Counted from the stretch's first letter, positions 45,655 through 57,944 are shown. The stretch is 64,000 nt of DNA from Incurvaria masculella (GCA_946894095.1 OX335644.1:10149595-10213594), one strand, 5' to 3'. The notes: generated by a model not told the origin, from the sequence alone. Program-made: numbers and translations.

Positions 45655-45687
45655 TCTACACCTTAACGAGGGTCGTTAAGGTGTAGA
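45655..45687. other. Perfect 15-bp hairpin
   Basis: TCTACACCTTAACGA, loop GGG, TCGTTAAGGTGTAGA. No T-run follows and no gene is adjacent. Confidence 0.65.
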
Positions 45688-46189
45688 TGAAAAATACTTA
45701 TTGTTTCGTTACAGCACCAGCTCGGTGTAAACGTGTTTCCTTAAATGAGTATTTATCCTTGTTTCTAGCATGATAACCAACTTTTATTAAACTAATAAAA
45801 TGCTCGCTCGCTTGCTGCATCCGAGGCAAGAATTGTCTTGTAGAGCAATATTTATCACTGACATCACAGGCGGGTTTTGCAGTACTATTTATGATGTCAG
45901 AATTATCACAGCCAGGGCATTGTTCTTACAAACTACAAGCAGTACAGGGAAAAAAATGGCTTGCAATTCTGAGTTCTTTGTTCTAGCTTTAGTGTAAAAT
46001 ATGTTTTGAAAAGAATTCTGCAGTCTTCAACACTAACGAGCACTAGCAAAAAGTTTCGGTTTTGTTCTAAGTTCTCGCTCGTTGGATGCTACGCAAACGA
46101 TGCTCCAATTTTATTACCGATAGCTAAATATATTTCCCAAGTCGGAAAAATAAAAATATCGAGCCGACATTTTGCTCGTGGCTCATGGT

Positions 46190-46375
46190 AAAATTCTACG
46201 AAACTGTAGGTCCTATATAAGATGGTAGGGTTAAGCCTACCCGGGTTGGTACGATTGCGTTGGATAAAAAGAGATGCAAGCGGCCATGAAAAATTGCCCA
46301 TGTTTACCATCAATTTTAATGTATTCATGCTCATAAAGAAGGTTCTGGCATGGCACCCAATTTCCTTTTGGAAAA
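46190..46375 (+). mobile_element. SINE fragment
   Basis: Body from AAACTGTAGGTCC to GGCATGGCACCCAATTTCC; head and tail missing. Confidence 0.65.
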
Positions 46376-46459
46376 AGGGTATTCAAGAAAAAAAGAGAGC
46401 GGCTTTTGAACGGCTGTTAGCTTATTATTCAGTCCTGTAAGCGGTTCAGTCACCTTCCC

Positions 46460-46842
46460 TTAAGGTGGCCCAACCCGGCGGGACTAACTCATTCGCGGGC
46501 ACTGTACAAAACCGTGCTGTTGCGCTCTGAGACCTTATCTGTTTCAAAGAAAAAGACAGGCTCCGTGATGAGGAAGATGCAACATCTCCACAAAAAAGAT
46601 AATGTGCATAGTGTATGATTTGGTAAGATTTACGAAAATTTTGATTTCAAAACGACTTATAGTTAAAATTCGAACTTTCAACTTAGAAACTAAACACAAT
46701 TTTACAAAGCCAACGGTCATCAGACATCTAGTTCGATCAAATAAAGCTCTTTTGAGCAAAATTTGGGATCTCGGATAAGAAATATGGCCGTGATCTTCTT
46801 TCCCCGTTTGTATGGGGAGATGAGCAGGTTGGGCCACCTTAA
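46460..46842 (+). mobile_element. piggyBac-like MITE, internally deleted
   Basis: TTAA and both ends intact, but only 383 bases because part of the interior (present at 51900-52080) is missing. Confidence 0.8.
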
Positions 46843-46854
46843 GGAAAACTGATT

Positions 46855-46990
46855 GAACTGGCAGGGACTTGACATGCATTGGAGAGGTCTGGGTTCAAAT
46901 CCTCGCCCCGGACAAGTGGTGTGTTGAACTAATATGATGACATAAGCAGTACTGGACATAAGTCATTAATGTCCAGGTATATACAAAAAA
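46855..46990 (+). mobile_element. SINE with internal deletion
   Basis: B-box-like GGGTTCAAATCC head joined directly to the 3' end of the body (GTGGTGTGTTGAACTAATAT), then an A run. Confidence 0.5.
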
Positions 46991-46993
46991 ACA

Positions 46994-47062
46994 GACACGC
47001 GGACAGCGAGGTCATCTTATTAGGGTTCCTTTTATTCCTTTTGATGAACGGAACCCTAAAAA
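46994..47062 (-). repeat. GGGTTCCGTACC repeat fragment
   Basis: CGGACAGCGAGG through GAACGGAACCCTAAAAA. Confidence 0.55.
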
Positions 47063-47689
47063 TAACTTTTTGCGTACTCAATGTTGCTGTTAGTGCATTC
47101 AGCAGGAGTAACTTCGCTCTTTTCTTTTAATATAGATGAATAAATAAAATAAACAAATATTATCAGTCTTTGCCCACATGACGTTGGAAATCTTTCATGC
47201 CTTCATGCCATAAACATGAACGTTGCTCAGTTTTTTGTTTGATGAGAACATATTGAAAATCCCCAAGTGTCATTCGAGATTAGTGTTGGTTGAACCAATG
47301 CTTTCCCTATAAGTTATTATAGCCATTAAACGATTCGCTCAACTTCATTCATAATACGACAACTACTCAACCATGAAACATTGGATTGTTCTACCAAATA
47401 AGATTTGTTTCGTGAATGAACCATTGGATGTGCGTGTATAAATAAGACAATGATTATGTAAAATAAGTAAGCTTCAGCGGTTCTGCGGTTGATTGAAACA
47501 ATTTGACTAAAAGCTTGAAAACTTTGAGCCACTTTATTCCATAAATTGTTTTCGATCGGAAATGAAATTATTTCATGCGGAAATAACTTAATTTAAATAA
47601 TTAATTAAGGCTACAATACCTTTTCCCCACAAAATTCCATAAATAATTTAAAAGAAAATACACATAACACCTTAATACGCCCTTGACAG

Positions 47690-47818
47690 AGCGGCTGGTA
47701 GCTCAAGGGCGCGGTGACTTGCTATCCATGCTGATCCCCGCTCCGTTCATGCGCCAATTTCTTTATCTTTCTGGCTTGTGCGTGCGTGCTGTTTCACGGT
47801 TCGGAATCCATGTAAAAC
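47690..47818 (+). mobile_element. SINE head fragment
   Basis: tRNA-type head and the start of the body (GGTTCGGAATCCATGTAAAA), cut off where another repeat begins. Confidence 0.6.
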
Positions 47819-48060
47819 TCGGGGCTGCCATGAAGTCACAGAAAATCTAAGATTGGAAAATTTTAAGAAATGCATTCTTTGTCCATTGACCAAGGCACAA
47901 TGTTGCACGGCGACTGCTATTAAAATAGCGAAATCGTCATCCAAGCCCTAACGTTTCCCTACCCCTAAACTATCTCAGAATTGAATCAAACTTTTTTTAT
48001 CTATTGGGAAAGCTTCATTCTATGTCCATATGTTTTGATTTGATTCTATTTCGATTATGT
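47819..48060 (+). repeat. Unclassified repeat
   Basis: GGGGCTGCCATGAAGTCACAG through GCTTCATTCTATGTCCATATG; it starts where a SINE head is cut off. Confidence 0.6.
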
Positions 48061-48199
48061 TTGATTTGAACTTAAAAAAATACAACTTTTTTCCAATGTT
48101 CATAAGCCAATATTTTCCAGACTAATAAAGGATATATTAAAAAAATGAAAACATACAAACATAGATTTCTATAATATATTTTAGAATCCATAATTTTAA

Positions 48200-48340
48200 A
48201 AACGTTATGAAACATTGTCCATGATTTGAATCCAGTGCAATGTAGCCGTACTTTAAATGCGAAGGTCTTGCCAAGGCGTCTCATTCCTTCGGGAATGCGG
48301 TGTGTTGGGCTAATATCATGACGGTGGGTGTGATAATCAT
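48200..48340 (+). mobile_element. SINE 3' fragment
   Basis: GTGCAATGTAGCCGTAC through CCTTCGGGAATGCGGTGTG and GCTAATATCATGACGG. Confidence 0.6.
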
Positions 48341-49494
48341 GTTCAGTTACATCAATCGAAAGTTATAAGAGTAAATTTCAAGAATTTAGGGTCTCGATCC
48401 GGACATTTACAGAGGAGTACCACTTTGTAGAAGTTTCAAAATGTTCAACTTGTACTGGATCTTGCGGAATCCCTTTATGCTGGAAACTCATAAAGGACGC
48501 CCTCCTAGTGAGCATAAAGTGGTTAAATTAATGTACCTAAAGCTTAAGTAAACATACTTTTTCGTCGCAAGTACGTCGTCAAAGAGTACCGTGCAGTGGC
48601 ATTATATAAAATGTCTAATAATATAATAATATTTATGGTTACATTTAAAAACTTACAGGCGGAGTTTCGTTGTGGCTTCTTCTATGCATGGTATATTAAA
48701 AGCTAAGCCTGGTTTACACCAAGTGCTAATTTTCTAGTACTGGTATTGATTGTAAGCAGCTAAGGCGAAAAAGGCCCTAAGGAAGGAATTTTAAATAATG
48801 TATTAATATTTTTTAAAGATTAATATACAATGTCCGATTTTAAGGCATATTTATTAACCTTATTATAAAACTTTGTTTTGCATTAAAACGTTTTATGGAA
48901 TAAGGACTCCGGATCGCGTCCTGCAAATGAAGCGCCGAACCGTCATCAGCGCGATGCGGATGGGCTCAATTTGAGGATACCATTAGATAAATTGAATTAA
49001 ATCAGGACTTCAAATTATCGGAACGTCGGCTATGCTTTCAGGGTAGGACTTAAAGATTTCACTTGCGAAAATGTATGAATTCTCTAATGTTATCGATTTT
49101 TGTTTGAGAACAAAGTCGATACTTGTAAAACCGCCCAGATGTTTTAACATAAGCATTTTAGAAACAAGCGCCACGAGTACGTAAAAATACATGTATAATT
49201 AATTAATTTCTTTTATTATAAACATACATACACGCGTTAATACACTATTTTTACACGACGGTTTTTATAAACTGCGTGTTCGGCATACCATTTAGAATTG
49301 ATTTTAAACCTAATACTCGTGGATTTGGAGTCTTTATATTCATAAGAGATCTCAGAACTAGATAAAAATGTAATAAAAGATATTCAAATAGATTGTATAA
49401 CTACTACTGTTTATGTGACATTTCAAATTTAGATTGATCGCTTACCGCGCGTATGAAGCTGAGTGGATTGTTTGGTGACATTTAGCTTTATGTG
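48341..49494. other. Non-coding, nothing firm
   Basis: AT-rich. 48705-48785 carries a scrap of the GGGCC-ended repeat (GGTTTACACCAAGTGCTAAT). Confidence 0.35.
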
Positions 49495-49800
49495 CAGCTC
49501 GTGGTGTAGAGGCTAGAGGATATGCCTTTCATACGAGAGGTTATGCGTTCAAATCTTCGCCCCAGTCATGCATGACTTTCTTTCTCTGAGTTGGATAAGT
49601 GCATTTCGTTACGAATGCGAGCTGTTCCATGGTTCGAAATTCCTGTAAAACTGTAGGACTCCTTCCTCTATTAGGTGGTAGGGTTAAGCCCGCCCGGGTT
49701 GGTACCACCGCATTGGAGGAAATTGTAATTGAAGAGGCTATGAAACATTTTCCGTGATTACTATCCAGTTCAGTGTAGTCGTGCTCAAAAAGGAAGTAAC
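49495..49800 (+). mobile_element. SINE, 3'-truncated
   Basis: tRNA-type head (GCTCGTGGTGTAGAGGC; GCGTTCAAATCTTCG) and most of the body, ending beside the LINE relic. Confidence 0.65.
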
Positions 49801-50425
49801 GGCGACGGATGGTTTCACCTGGTTACTCACTGGCACGACCGGTGTCGACCGATCCGTCCTTCTTCATATACTTCCGGAACTCACGCGTCACGGTCATTTG
49901 GTCCTGAATAGCACAAACGAAGCCTTCGGTTTCTTAGAATATGTCATCAAACCGCATACATTGGACTGAATCTAAGATATGCATGCTTATGATACTTTTG
50001 AGGTTACCGCGGTCGTTAGACATGTTTGAAAAATGTTACGGCTTTTCACGCGGCAAAGTAGAGATATTCTCCGACGTTTCGAGCTAATCATTCAGCCCGT
50101 TGTCAAGGAGGCATCCGCCGCGCTCGTGCGCAGCAGACGACTACTGTAGGCATGCTTGGCGACTCTGCTCACAATACCCGGAGAAATAGCCCATTTCGTT
50201 TCTTGCCTCTCTGCACTTCTCCGTGAACTGAGGCGTTAAGCTCGCGTCGGACAGATTAAGCGGGGTGAGCTTAGAATCGCACTCCACTACTTTGCATGCC
50301 TGTTGTTTTCCGCAGCCGTCAGAAAGTAGTGACGAAGGTAACGAACCTCGGAGTTGTAGAGGTGTGCGAGGTTAAAAATACCTCTGTCTAACAATTCACG
50401 AGGTACGTAAAATATCAAAAGGAAA
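49795..50425 (-). pseudogene. Decayed non-LTR retrotransposon relic
   Basis: Read on the - strand, from 50425: VPRELLDRGIFNLAHLYNSE, then YLRHYFL, and near the other end GFVCAIQDQMTVTREFRKY. The order fits a LINE reverse transcriptase that ends with an AIQDQ....R.Y.KYI motif. Stops and shifts break every frame. The clade cannot be named by eye. Confidence 0.65.
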
Positions 50426-50689
50426 TCTCCTCTTTCCGACTGTTTTGTGGATTCTTCGCACGGTAAAATATGCGCTTAACATGAACGGATTTGATTTGAT
50501 TTAAATTAAGGTTGATGTTTAGTAGGAAAAGGCATAGATTAAAAAGGAAGGGATAGATTGCTAACGTCACACACATTATTGAATAGGGAAAATAAAAGTC
50601 CACAGGTGGCGTTGTAATTTACATCTTAGAATACTTTAAATAAAACCAATGGAATATCTTTGACATTTTTGTTAATATGTATATATATT

Positions 50690-50960
50690 ATTATTTTCGT
50701 ACTACGTCGTACTTTTTCGTACTTATACTGAGTCGCTTATTCCAAGGAATGTGATATGTATATATGAACAATCAATCGTGAAGCGAAAGTTTATTAAAGA
50801 AAGATCTACATATATAATTAAAGAAAGAACTACTTTACGAATATACTGCAAGGCTGGACCCGAACCAGCAAAACATACCATTCGCGGGTATTGCGTCTAA
50901 CCTATTTCGCCACCTGCTGTATACCCATAATTTGGAATTCTCCCACAGTCCCAAATTTAA
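50690..50960. mobile_element. Copy of the GACCGTGAAGC-type element
   Basis: Shares GTCGCTTATTCCAAGGAATG, GCAAGGCTGGACCCGAACC and AGCAAAACATACCATTCGCG with the copy at 59345. It holds the unoccupied site for the SINE at 59469. Confidence 0.65.
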
Positions 50961-51489
50961 TATTTCATTATTTATTTGTACTTTTTTTATAAATTAGGTT
51001 AGGGCATTTTTAAAAAAATCTTCACAATTAAATTCTGTACTGATTGACTGACGGAGCATCGAATCGAAATGTTTTGATTAGAGATAGTTGCGGGGCGGGT
51101 GACATAGGCGAAATGTTATAGCGGAAAGTTAATATTTTCGATATTGTCCCAAGCGGAGCTGGGTACCACAGCTAGTATCAGATAAAGTAAGTAGACATTA
51201 TTTGGTTAATTGGAATTGAGCCCATAAAATAAGCAATCCTACAGAACGCCTCGGCCTGAAAAGGCTAGGACAAAAGGTCCCGCATTGAGAAAATTATTAT
51301 TGAAATTTAATTCCTTTGACCTTTCAATTTAATTAATAAAAGCAAATGTTTACTGGACAAATTCTATTAACAACTATTACTTTTAGTATACATGTAGATA
51401 TTTTGGTTAAAAAAAGTTTTGGGTATTTGATGGCTATTATATTAAATACAACTATGATATTAGATCATGACTAATGAAAAATTACTAAA

Positions 51490-51570
51490 TTAGATGGAGG
51501 ACAATTTTTCGTTGCCACTTCAACCAGCTTTCAATGCAATGGTACGAGTACCAACCCGGACGGGAGAAGG
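51490..51570 (-). mobile_element. SINE fragment
   Basis: GGACAATTTTTCGTTGCC through ACCAACCCGGACGGG. Confidence 0.45.
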
Positions 51571-51714
51571 TAATGGGAAGGATGTTATAAGAGGATTCAG
51601 AACAATGTAACTTAATGGGTTTTAGAGTACTGCGGGAAGAACTTAATATATTTTTTTGTAAAATACAAAATATTGTTGATATATTTTTTATGTTGGTATG
51701 TTTATATAAAACAC

Positions 51715-52264
51715 TTAAGGTGGCCCAACCCGGCGGGCTTAACTCATTCGCGGGCACGGTACAATACCGTGCTGTCTCGCTCTGGGACCTTCTCTGTTTC
51801 AAAGAATAAGACATGCTCCGTGATGAGGAAGATGCAACATGTCCACAAAAAACACAATGTGCATAGTGTATGATTTGGTAAGATTTACGAAAATTTTAAT
51901 TTCAAAACGACTTATAGCTAAAAGTAAACTACGACCGCTGTAGTCAAAAATCTAACAAAAACCAAATAGATTATACATCTTGATTAAATAAGCTATGTCA
52001 GATGACTAATCTTTTTAATATGTTCTTACTTTATCATTGCGTTATCCACCTCCAAAGTTATTGTATAAAACCCGCGAAAACTTCGAACTTTCGGACCTTA
52101 TAACTTAGAAACCAAACACAATTTTACAATGCCAATGGTCATCAGACATCTCTTTCCATCAAATAAAGCTATTTTGAGCAACATTTTGGATCTCTGGCAA
52201 GAAATATGGGCGTGATCTTCTTTCCCCTTTTGTATGGGGAGATGAGCGGGATGGGCCACCTTAA
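51715..52264 (+). mobile_element. piggyBac-like MITE, complete
   Basis: TTAA at 51715-51718 and 52261-52264 flank GGTGGCCCAACCCGGCGGG and GAGCGGGATGGGCCACC. About 550 bases, no transposase. Confidence 0.82.
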
Positions 52265-52411
52265 TATCGTTTCTCAGAATATTTTTGGGAAACTGTGAAT
52301 GTACATACTATGTACAATGTACAAACTATATGACAATCTATAGAAACTATCAGTACGTGTGCAGGTTGTAGTGATTTGAATAGTAAACTCTTTGAGACAG
52401 GGAAAACGTTT

Positions 52412-52800
52412 CGCGGCTCGTAGCCTAGTGGCGAGGGAACGGGCCTAGCGTACCTGGGTTTAATTCCGACATGAACCACTGACTTTCTCTTTCTGAGTTC
52501 GTTAAGTGCATTTCGTCACGAATGCGAGCTGCTCCACGGTTCGGAATCGATGTAAAACTATAGGTCCCCTTGCCCTACTAGGTGGTAGGGTGTAAGCCCA
52601 CCCGGGGTGGTACCATCGCATTGGATGAATAAATGGTCGAAGCCGAATGAAAAATTGTCCGTGTTTTCTATCCAGTTCAATGTAACCGTGCTCATAAAAG
52701 GAAGGTCCTGGCATGACACCTAATTCCTTTGGGAATGAGGTGTATTTGGCTAATATCATAACGGTATCATAACCATCCACGTCAGGTCGCATGAAAAAAA
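52412..52800 (+). mobile_element. SINE, full length, tRNA-type head
   Basis: Starts GCGGCTCGTAGCCTAGTGGC, has the standard body, and ends TCAGGTCGCATGAAAAAAA. Confidence 0.85.
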
Positions 52801-53204
52801 GAGAAGAGGAAATCCACATCCTAACCTTCCTATTCCATTAGAAATTTAAATAATTTTGTATGAATAGGAGTTTTGGTATAAATTTAAATCTATTTATGTA
52901 TCGTGTATTTATTATGTGTGCATAATAGTTTTTGTATGAATACATTTATTATATTTTAAATAAGTATATTCTGTGTATAAAGTAATATTTACAAAGTCAA
53001 TTCGTTTTATTATACTCTCTATCACTTTTCTTTTCTATGTACCTTACATGCTTTTTTGATATCTCTAAGGTATACTGGTAGATAATGCCATTTGTTGGTA
53101 TTAACTCGTCCTTTTTGCCATTTTTTTTTTAAACGAGCAAATATACTATATTTTAATTTTCATTTCATTTGATTTTGCTTGCGACTCCCAAACCCCTGAT
53201 TTTT

Positions 53205-53640
53205 TTAATGTTAAGCACGGCATATGGCGCACGTCAGGACCTTACAAAACAGGCGCCCGACGGCGCCCATGGGCATTCGGACTTTCACAGGGGCTGCGAA
53301 AACCATGCCGGCCGACCAGGTGTTTCTTCACACTTGATAAGGCAAGTGTCCGCGAGGAGCCCTACGGAGCCCCTAATTAACGAGCGAGCGGAGCGCACTA
53401 CAAGCAGGACGAAACGAGCGCGCAAGGAAGTGGATTTTCCTTGAGATTTCCCGAACGAAAGTCGCGGGCGGAGCCGCCGCCGTCCCGCGGGATAACTTAT
53501 GTTCACTTGCGGGCGAACTCTCGCCGAGTGAGCTATAAATTCCACCAGCACATATTTACGCAGCGTTCAGATCGACCGCAGACAGGCGCGGGGATACATG
53601 CGGCCAAGTGGCTACGTTCCCACATTAAGGAGTCCGTTGT
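53205..53640 (-). repeat. GC-rich interspersed repeat, longer copy
   Basis: Matches 7612-7925 on the opposite strand and extends through GGGGCTGCGAAAACCATGCC to ATGTTAAGCACGGCATATGG. The extension is also present at 60918-61050. Confidence 0.7.
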
Positions 53641-54301
53641 GATATTGGTTTATAAATCCATATCAACAAGTGAAGGGGAGGGCTGCACTCGAAATTAGCG
53701 CATTCCCCGTAGGTTGCTGGATTTTGGAAAAAAAATAAAATAAATTGTGGACTGTATTGGTTATTAAGAGGTTGTATGGCATTGCGACTGACCTGCTCTC
53801 CGTGCCAGTGGGTTTTCACGTTGCGAGATGGAACCCGGGCCCGGGGTTTGCTGGTGTCAGTGGTGATGATGAGAAGGCGCCGCCGTGGCGATACACTGAC
53901 TCTATGGGTCAACCACTACTAGGCAAGCTTAGCATTCGCTGTCGACATCGAAGATAGGCAATAAAAACTCATTTTGGCTGGATTTCTTGAAGAATGTGTC
54001 GAGACCTCAGTGCAGGAAAAACGTGGCAGGCGAATGTGGTCAAAAATTTTGTTGAGTTACTCAAAAGCGACGGAAAATGTGGGTAGTTAGCATTTGCATA
54101 TAAAGGGCGCCAGACATTCAAATTTGAAATGGAATGATTGAGAGATTTCTCAACAACAAGAGCTTGTACTTCCGGGACTAGTAGGAATATATTTGATATT
54201 TTTAATTATTTAAAGCAGCGACCATGGAAAGATGGCAGTAGCAATCGAAACTCATTCGTATGGCGGCATCATGACCACGAGGTAGTTCGCTTACTGTATC
54301 C
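53641..54301. other. Non-coding, nothing firm
   Basis: A mid-GC patch at 53760-53950 could be an old coding relic, but no family is recognisable. Confidence 0.3.
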
Positions 54302-54643
54302 CCTAGTCCCACTTGTCACCTTAATTAACGTTTATACCAAACCGATCGACTAACCTTTTTCAAATGTATGGAGAAATTTAAGAGCGTGCGCAGTATTCAT
54401 TAAGCGCCCTTACATTTGCGAGACTCAGTTTGATTTGACAGCTTACGTATCGTCGCCGTAAATCCGTTGACGTTGCCGTTTACGCCGACTCCGCATTTTC
54501 ATACAAATCGGGAGTACGATTTTGACTTTGACAGCTTGTAGAAGTAAGACCACAGAATAACTAGTAAAAACTTGTATGGAGTTTGACGTTTTTACGTAAC
54601 TTCTAAGTTCCGTTAACGCAAATTTAAGTGAGAACTCAGACTG
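54302..54643. mobile_element. MITE copy
   Basis: Same family, more diverged; ends TAGTCCCACTTGTCACC and TTTAAGTGAGAACTCAGAC. Confidence 0.7.
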
Positions 54644-54983
54644 ACCACTCTGATTCGGAACCCGCAACGTAAAATTTTCGTTGCAATAAATGGCGTCCTG
54701 TGAAGTAATGACGTGTTATTGGAACTCGAGAAAATCAGTAGTAAGCGATTTCGTAAGTGAATTCGCTCCTTGGAGAATAGAAACTATTGTCGGTTTCTAC
54801 TCCCGTTACCCGTTACTATTTAACAGATTTAAGACAGACAGAATTTATGTAAGGTTATGCAAAGACATCAGCATTGTGAACAGATGTGCAACCGTAATTG
54901 CAGTCAAAATGCATGAGCGTAGGATTCATCCAAGAAATGAGCCCCATCTAGTACTAGATAGTGGAAGCTGACGTCATTGTCTG

Positions 54984-55046
54984 AATAGCTCGGCGATAGA
55001 GCAGTGTACCTGTAATCCATAGGTCACTGGCTGGAATCTTGCTTCC
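54984..55046 (+). other. tRNA-like sequence
   Basis: TAGCTCGGCGATAGAGCAG has D-arm/A-box features, and a five-pair ACCTG/TAGGT stem and a decayed B box (GGCTGGAATCTT) follow. No full acceptor stem. Probably a tRNA pseudogene or unrelated SINE head. Confidence 0.3.
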
Positions 55047-55159
55047 CACGAATGTCTAGTATGAATATATTTTATTATCGTGCCGCATACGTTCTGGAAG
55101 AATTCCATGTTAGAGTTGATTGTTGGTAAGAATGATGGACTACTTAAGACTTTTATCAT

Positions 55160-56180
55160 GTTCTAAATTTGCAGCTTTGAAGTACATGCACCGCGTACGT
55201 GCAGGAAGAAATATTACAAAAACTTGAACCGTCCGAGGAAGAGAAAAAATGAATAAGAGCAAAAAAAGCGAAACTTGAGAAAGTGAATTAATTAATTTAA
55301 GGTTCCGTTCAAGTAATTAAGGGCCCCGAGCGCCGGGCGCAGTTTTTTTCAACTCATTATACAACGTGTTCCCATTAACCTCATTGACCCCAGGTAACTT
55401 TTGAAGATTTCAATTGATCGTACTCAGTTAGAAAATTCGGGGCCGAGTTCATTAATAAGCTGCCTTAAGAGGCTTTTTTTTTATTTTGTAACGTGTTTTT
55501 TGGATTTGTGATTGATATTTCGTCCCTTCTATACTTCGGTTTTAAAAACAATATCCATGTGATTTATATGTTAGGATGTATGGTGTTAAATTTAAAGCCT
55601 AAAACGCTAAACAAATATTGATTAATTTCGGTTTACTTAGTGTTAAATTCTACTCGAAGGGGGTGTGGGCAATTCTCATAACATCCAGGAAATAATTAGG
55701 CCCAACAACAGTCCAAAGCGACACTGACCTCAGCTAGTATTCTATATTGTAAAGTATTAATTTATTAAACGTATCCTAAGTAAAATAAAATCCTGTCTTG
55801 TTACAATTACAATGAATTATTGACTAAATTGTATATGATTATTGATACATTTTTAGCCATCCATGTCCACTCACAATAAAATAATACACAAAAGGTAAAC
55901 TTGAATTATCTTGTCTTGAAATAATATTATTGAATCGCAGGAGCAGGCTGGTTAGGCTTTCGATATTCCGGGAGTTTATACCGGGGGAAACGAAGGAGCT
56001 AGAATAATAAGAACACCTCACCTAAGCAAATTGGAACCAAAACCGGTTGAGAATGATATATGCCGGGATTTGGCTAAATCCTTAGCGATTTAGCTAAATC
56101 ATGGATTTTCTTATTCATGTGCGAACTATACATTTATAAATAAACGACTTCTAAGTAAATTATAGTTCTTTCAGATATTC
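55160..56180. other. Non-coding, nothing recognised
   Basis: AT-rich; no repeat or exon identified. Confidence 0.4.
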
Positions 56181-56389
56181 ACGGCGCTTTTTTTTTATGT
56201 AACCGAATGGCTAATACCAAACTCAACGTCAGATTTATTTATTTAATTTACTTATTTGCTATATGCATAGTAGAAGTGTTCACAAAGATGCACGAATTAA
56301 ATGTATGCCTTGCAGTAAGTCTAACAGCAGATTAAAAATATTTGTGTGTGAAAAATCAGAATATTTATATATATATAGCTATATATAAC

Positions 56390-56665
56390 ACACGACATGG
56401 GAACCAGGTGCTATGCCAGGACCTTTCTTAAATTGCTCAGCTACGTTGAACTGGATGGAAAATACGGACAATTTTAATTGCCGCTTCGACTATCATTTAT
56501 TAAATGCCACCTAGTAAGTAAGGACCTACAGTTTTACGTAGAATACGAAGCACGGCCAGCCCCTACGGTTGAAAATGGTCACCCATCCAGAACCCAACCG
56601 CGCTCGGAGGTGCTTACCCAGCTTATAGAAACGCAAGGAGTCGCACCACTGGGCTATCCAGGCTG
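56390..56665 (-). mobile_element. SINE, decayed 5S-type head
   Basis: Body plus a degraded GGTCACCCATCCAGAACC region, the reverse complement of the 5S C box. A detached tail-like piece lies at 56185-56220. Confidence 0.6.
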
Positions 56666-56864
56666 GAGCGTGCTATGTACTTTGTATGCCACACAGCAAA
56701 AACTGCATTCGCCAAGTCAATTCCCACTCAAACAAACCTGCCAAAACGTCTACGAATATATTTGCGTGCGGCGCGTACGCGTTTTAGAAGACAGTGGGTC
56801 TCAGAGTAGTCATGCTAGATGGCACATCTCTTCCATTTTTTATCTGACAACTGGATGGACAACA

Positions 56865-56990
56865 CTGTCAATTTGTCAATACCCTTTAGGCCATCCTTTA
56901 TTTAATGCGATAGTATAAACCCGGCCGGGGCTGACCCTGCTACTTCGTAATACCTGGGGTGGATACGAGGGTTCCGAGCCATGAAGTATG
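56865..56990 (-). mobile_element. SINE fragment
   Basis: Diverged body: CAACTGGATGGACAACAC and TATAAACCCGGCCGGGGC. Confidence 0.45.
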
Positions 56991-57171
56991 TAACATTTTT
57001 CAAACACACATAGGAATCTAAAAAGTTTTGATATTATCTTTACCTATGGACTTCAAGGAAACATAAACATGTTATCGCAAGACCACAGGACTTCATTTTG
57101 GTTTTAATTTTAATATAAAAGGTAGTAAGCTCAAATATGTCGTACTACAATTAACAGTCGAATTTCGTTGC

Positions 57172-57400
57172 TTTTTAGGGTTCCGTACCCAAAGGGTGAA
57201 AACGGAACCCTATTACTAAGCCTCCGCTGTCCGTCCGTCCGTCCGTCCGTCCGTCCGTCTGTCCGTCTGTCACAGCGCTGTATCTCAGAAACCGTGATAG
57301 CTAGACAGTTGGAATTTTCACAGAGTGTGTATTTCCGTTGCCGCTAGAACAACAAATCATAGACATTACGAAATAGTTAGAATTAAAGGGGGTCCCCATA
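57172..57400 (+). repeat. GGGTTCCGTACC repeat
   Basis: CTTTTTAGGGTTCCGTACCC, then a CCGT array at about 57229-57262 and AGTGTGTATTTCCGTTGCCG. GC-rich sequence follows. Confidence 0.8.
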
Positions 57401-57576
57401 CAACATACGTCTATATTGTCTATCCCGCTCGCACCCACTTCGCTGAGCCCGGCGTATGGCCCCCGCGCCGCTACGCGCGCGCCGCCTCCCCGCACGCCAT
57501 TCTGCTCGATAGTCTTCTCGCTCACACGTGCTAGACTTTATACACGCTGCGCGCGCATCTAGGTCTATGACTACTT

Positions 57577-57615
57577 TATATAGATGAACGCTCGCCTCGC
57601 GTCGGCAGTTGGTCG
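57577..57615 (+). promoter_or_regulatory. TATA box and initiator-like site
   Basis: TATATA at 57577-57582 is followed 30 bases later by TCGGCAGTTGGTCG with the initiator A at 57607, in a GC-rich stretch. The spacing fits an insect core promoter on the + strand. No downstream coding exon was recognised. Confidence 0.35.
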
Positions 57616-57944
57616 CGGACCATTCTTCTTGTTCGGTTGGGCATTCGGCGCGGGCGTCTTCTATGCACGCGCGATGTATTTACGATGCTTCGTCAATAAT
57701 TCATGAAGTCGGTGTGTAGGTATTAACGCCATATGCAAATTAGAGATTGAATATGATACAACATAAGAATATATTAAAAAACATACATTTTTTAAATATA
57801 CAAAGCAAACGTATAGCATAGCTTTAACTAATTTGTAAATAAAATTATATAATATTTACATACAAATACATGTCAGATCAGTACATTTTTCATTGGCTTT
57901 TATGAAATATACAAATAGTATATGGTTTTTTTAGTAAGTACCTG

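Noticed and set aside
46544..46879. 111-codon - strand frame with relatives at 3372-3557 and 51673-51873
   Set aside because: They lie within the TTAA-flanked MITE and differ by stops and shifts between copies.
54984..55046. Functional tRNA gene
   Set aside because: No complete acceptor stem, a weak B box and an odd anticodon loop. Kept only as tRNA-like.
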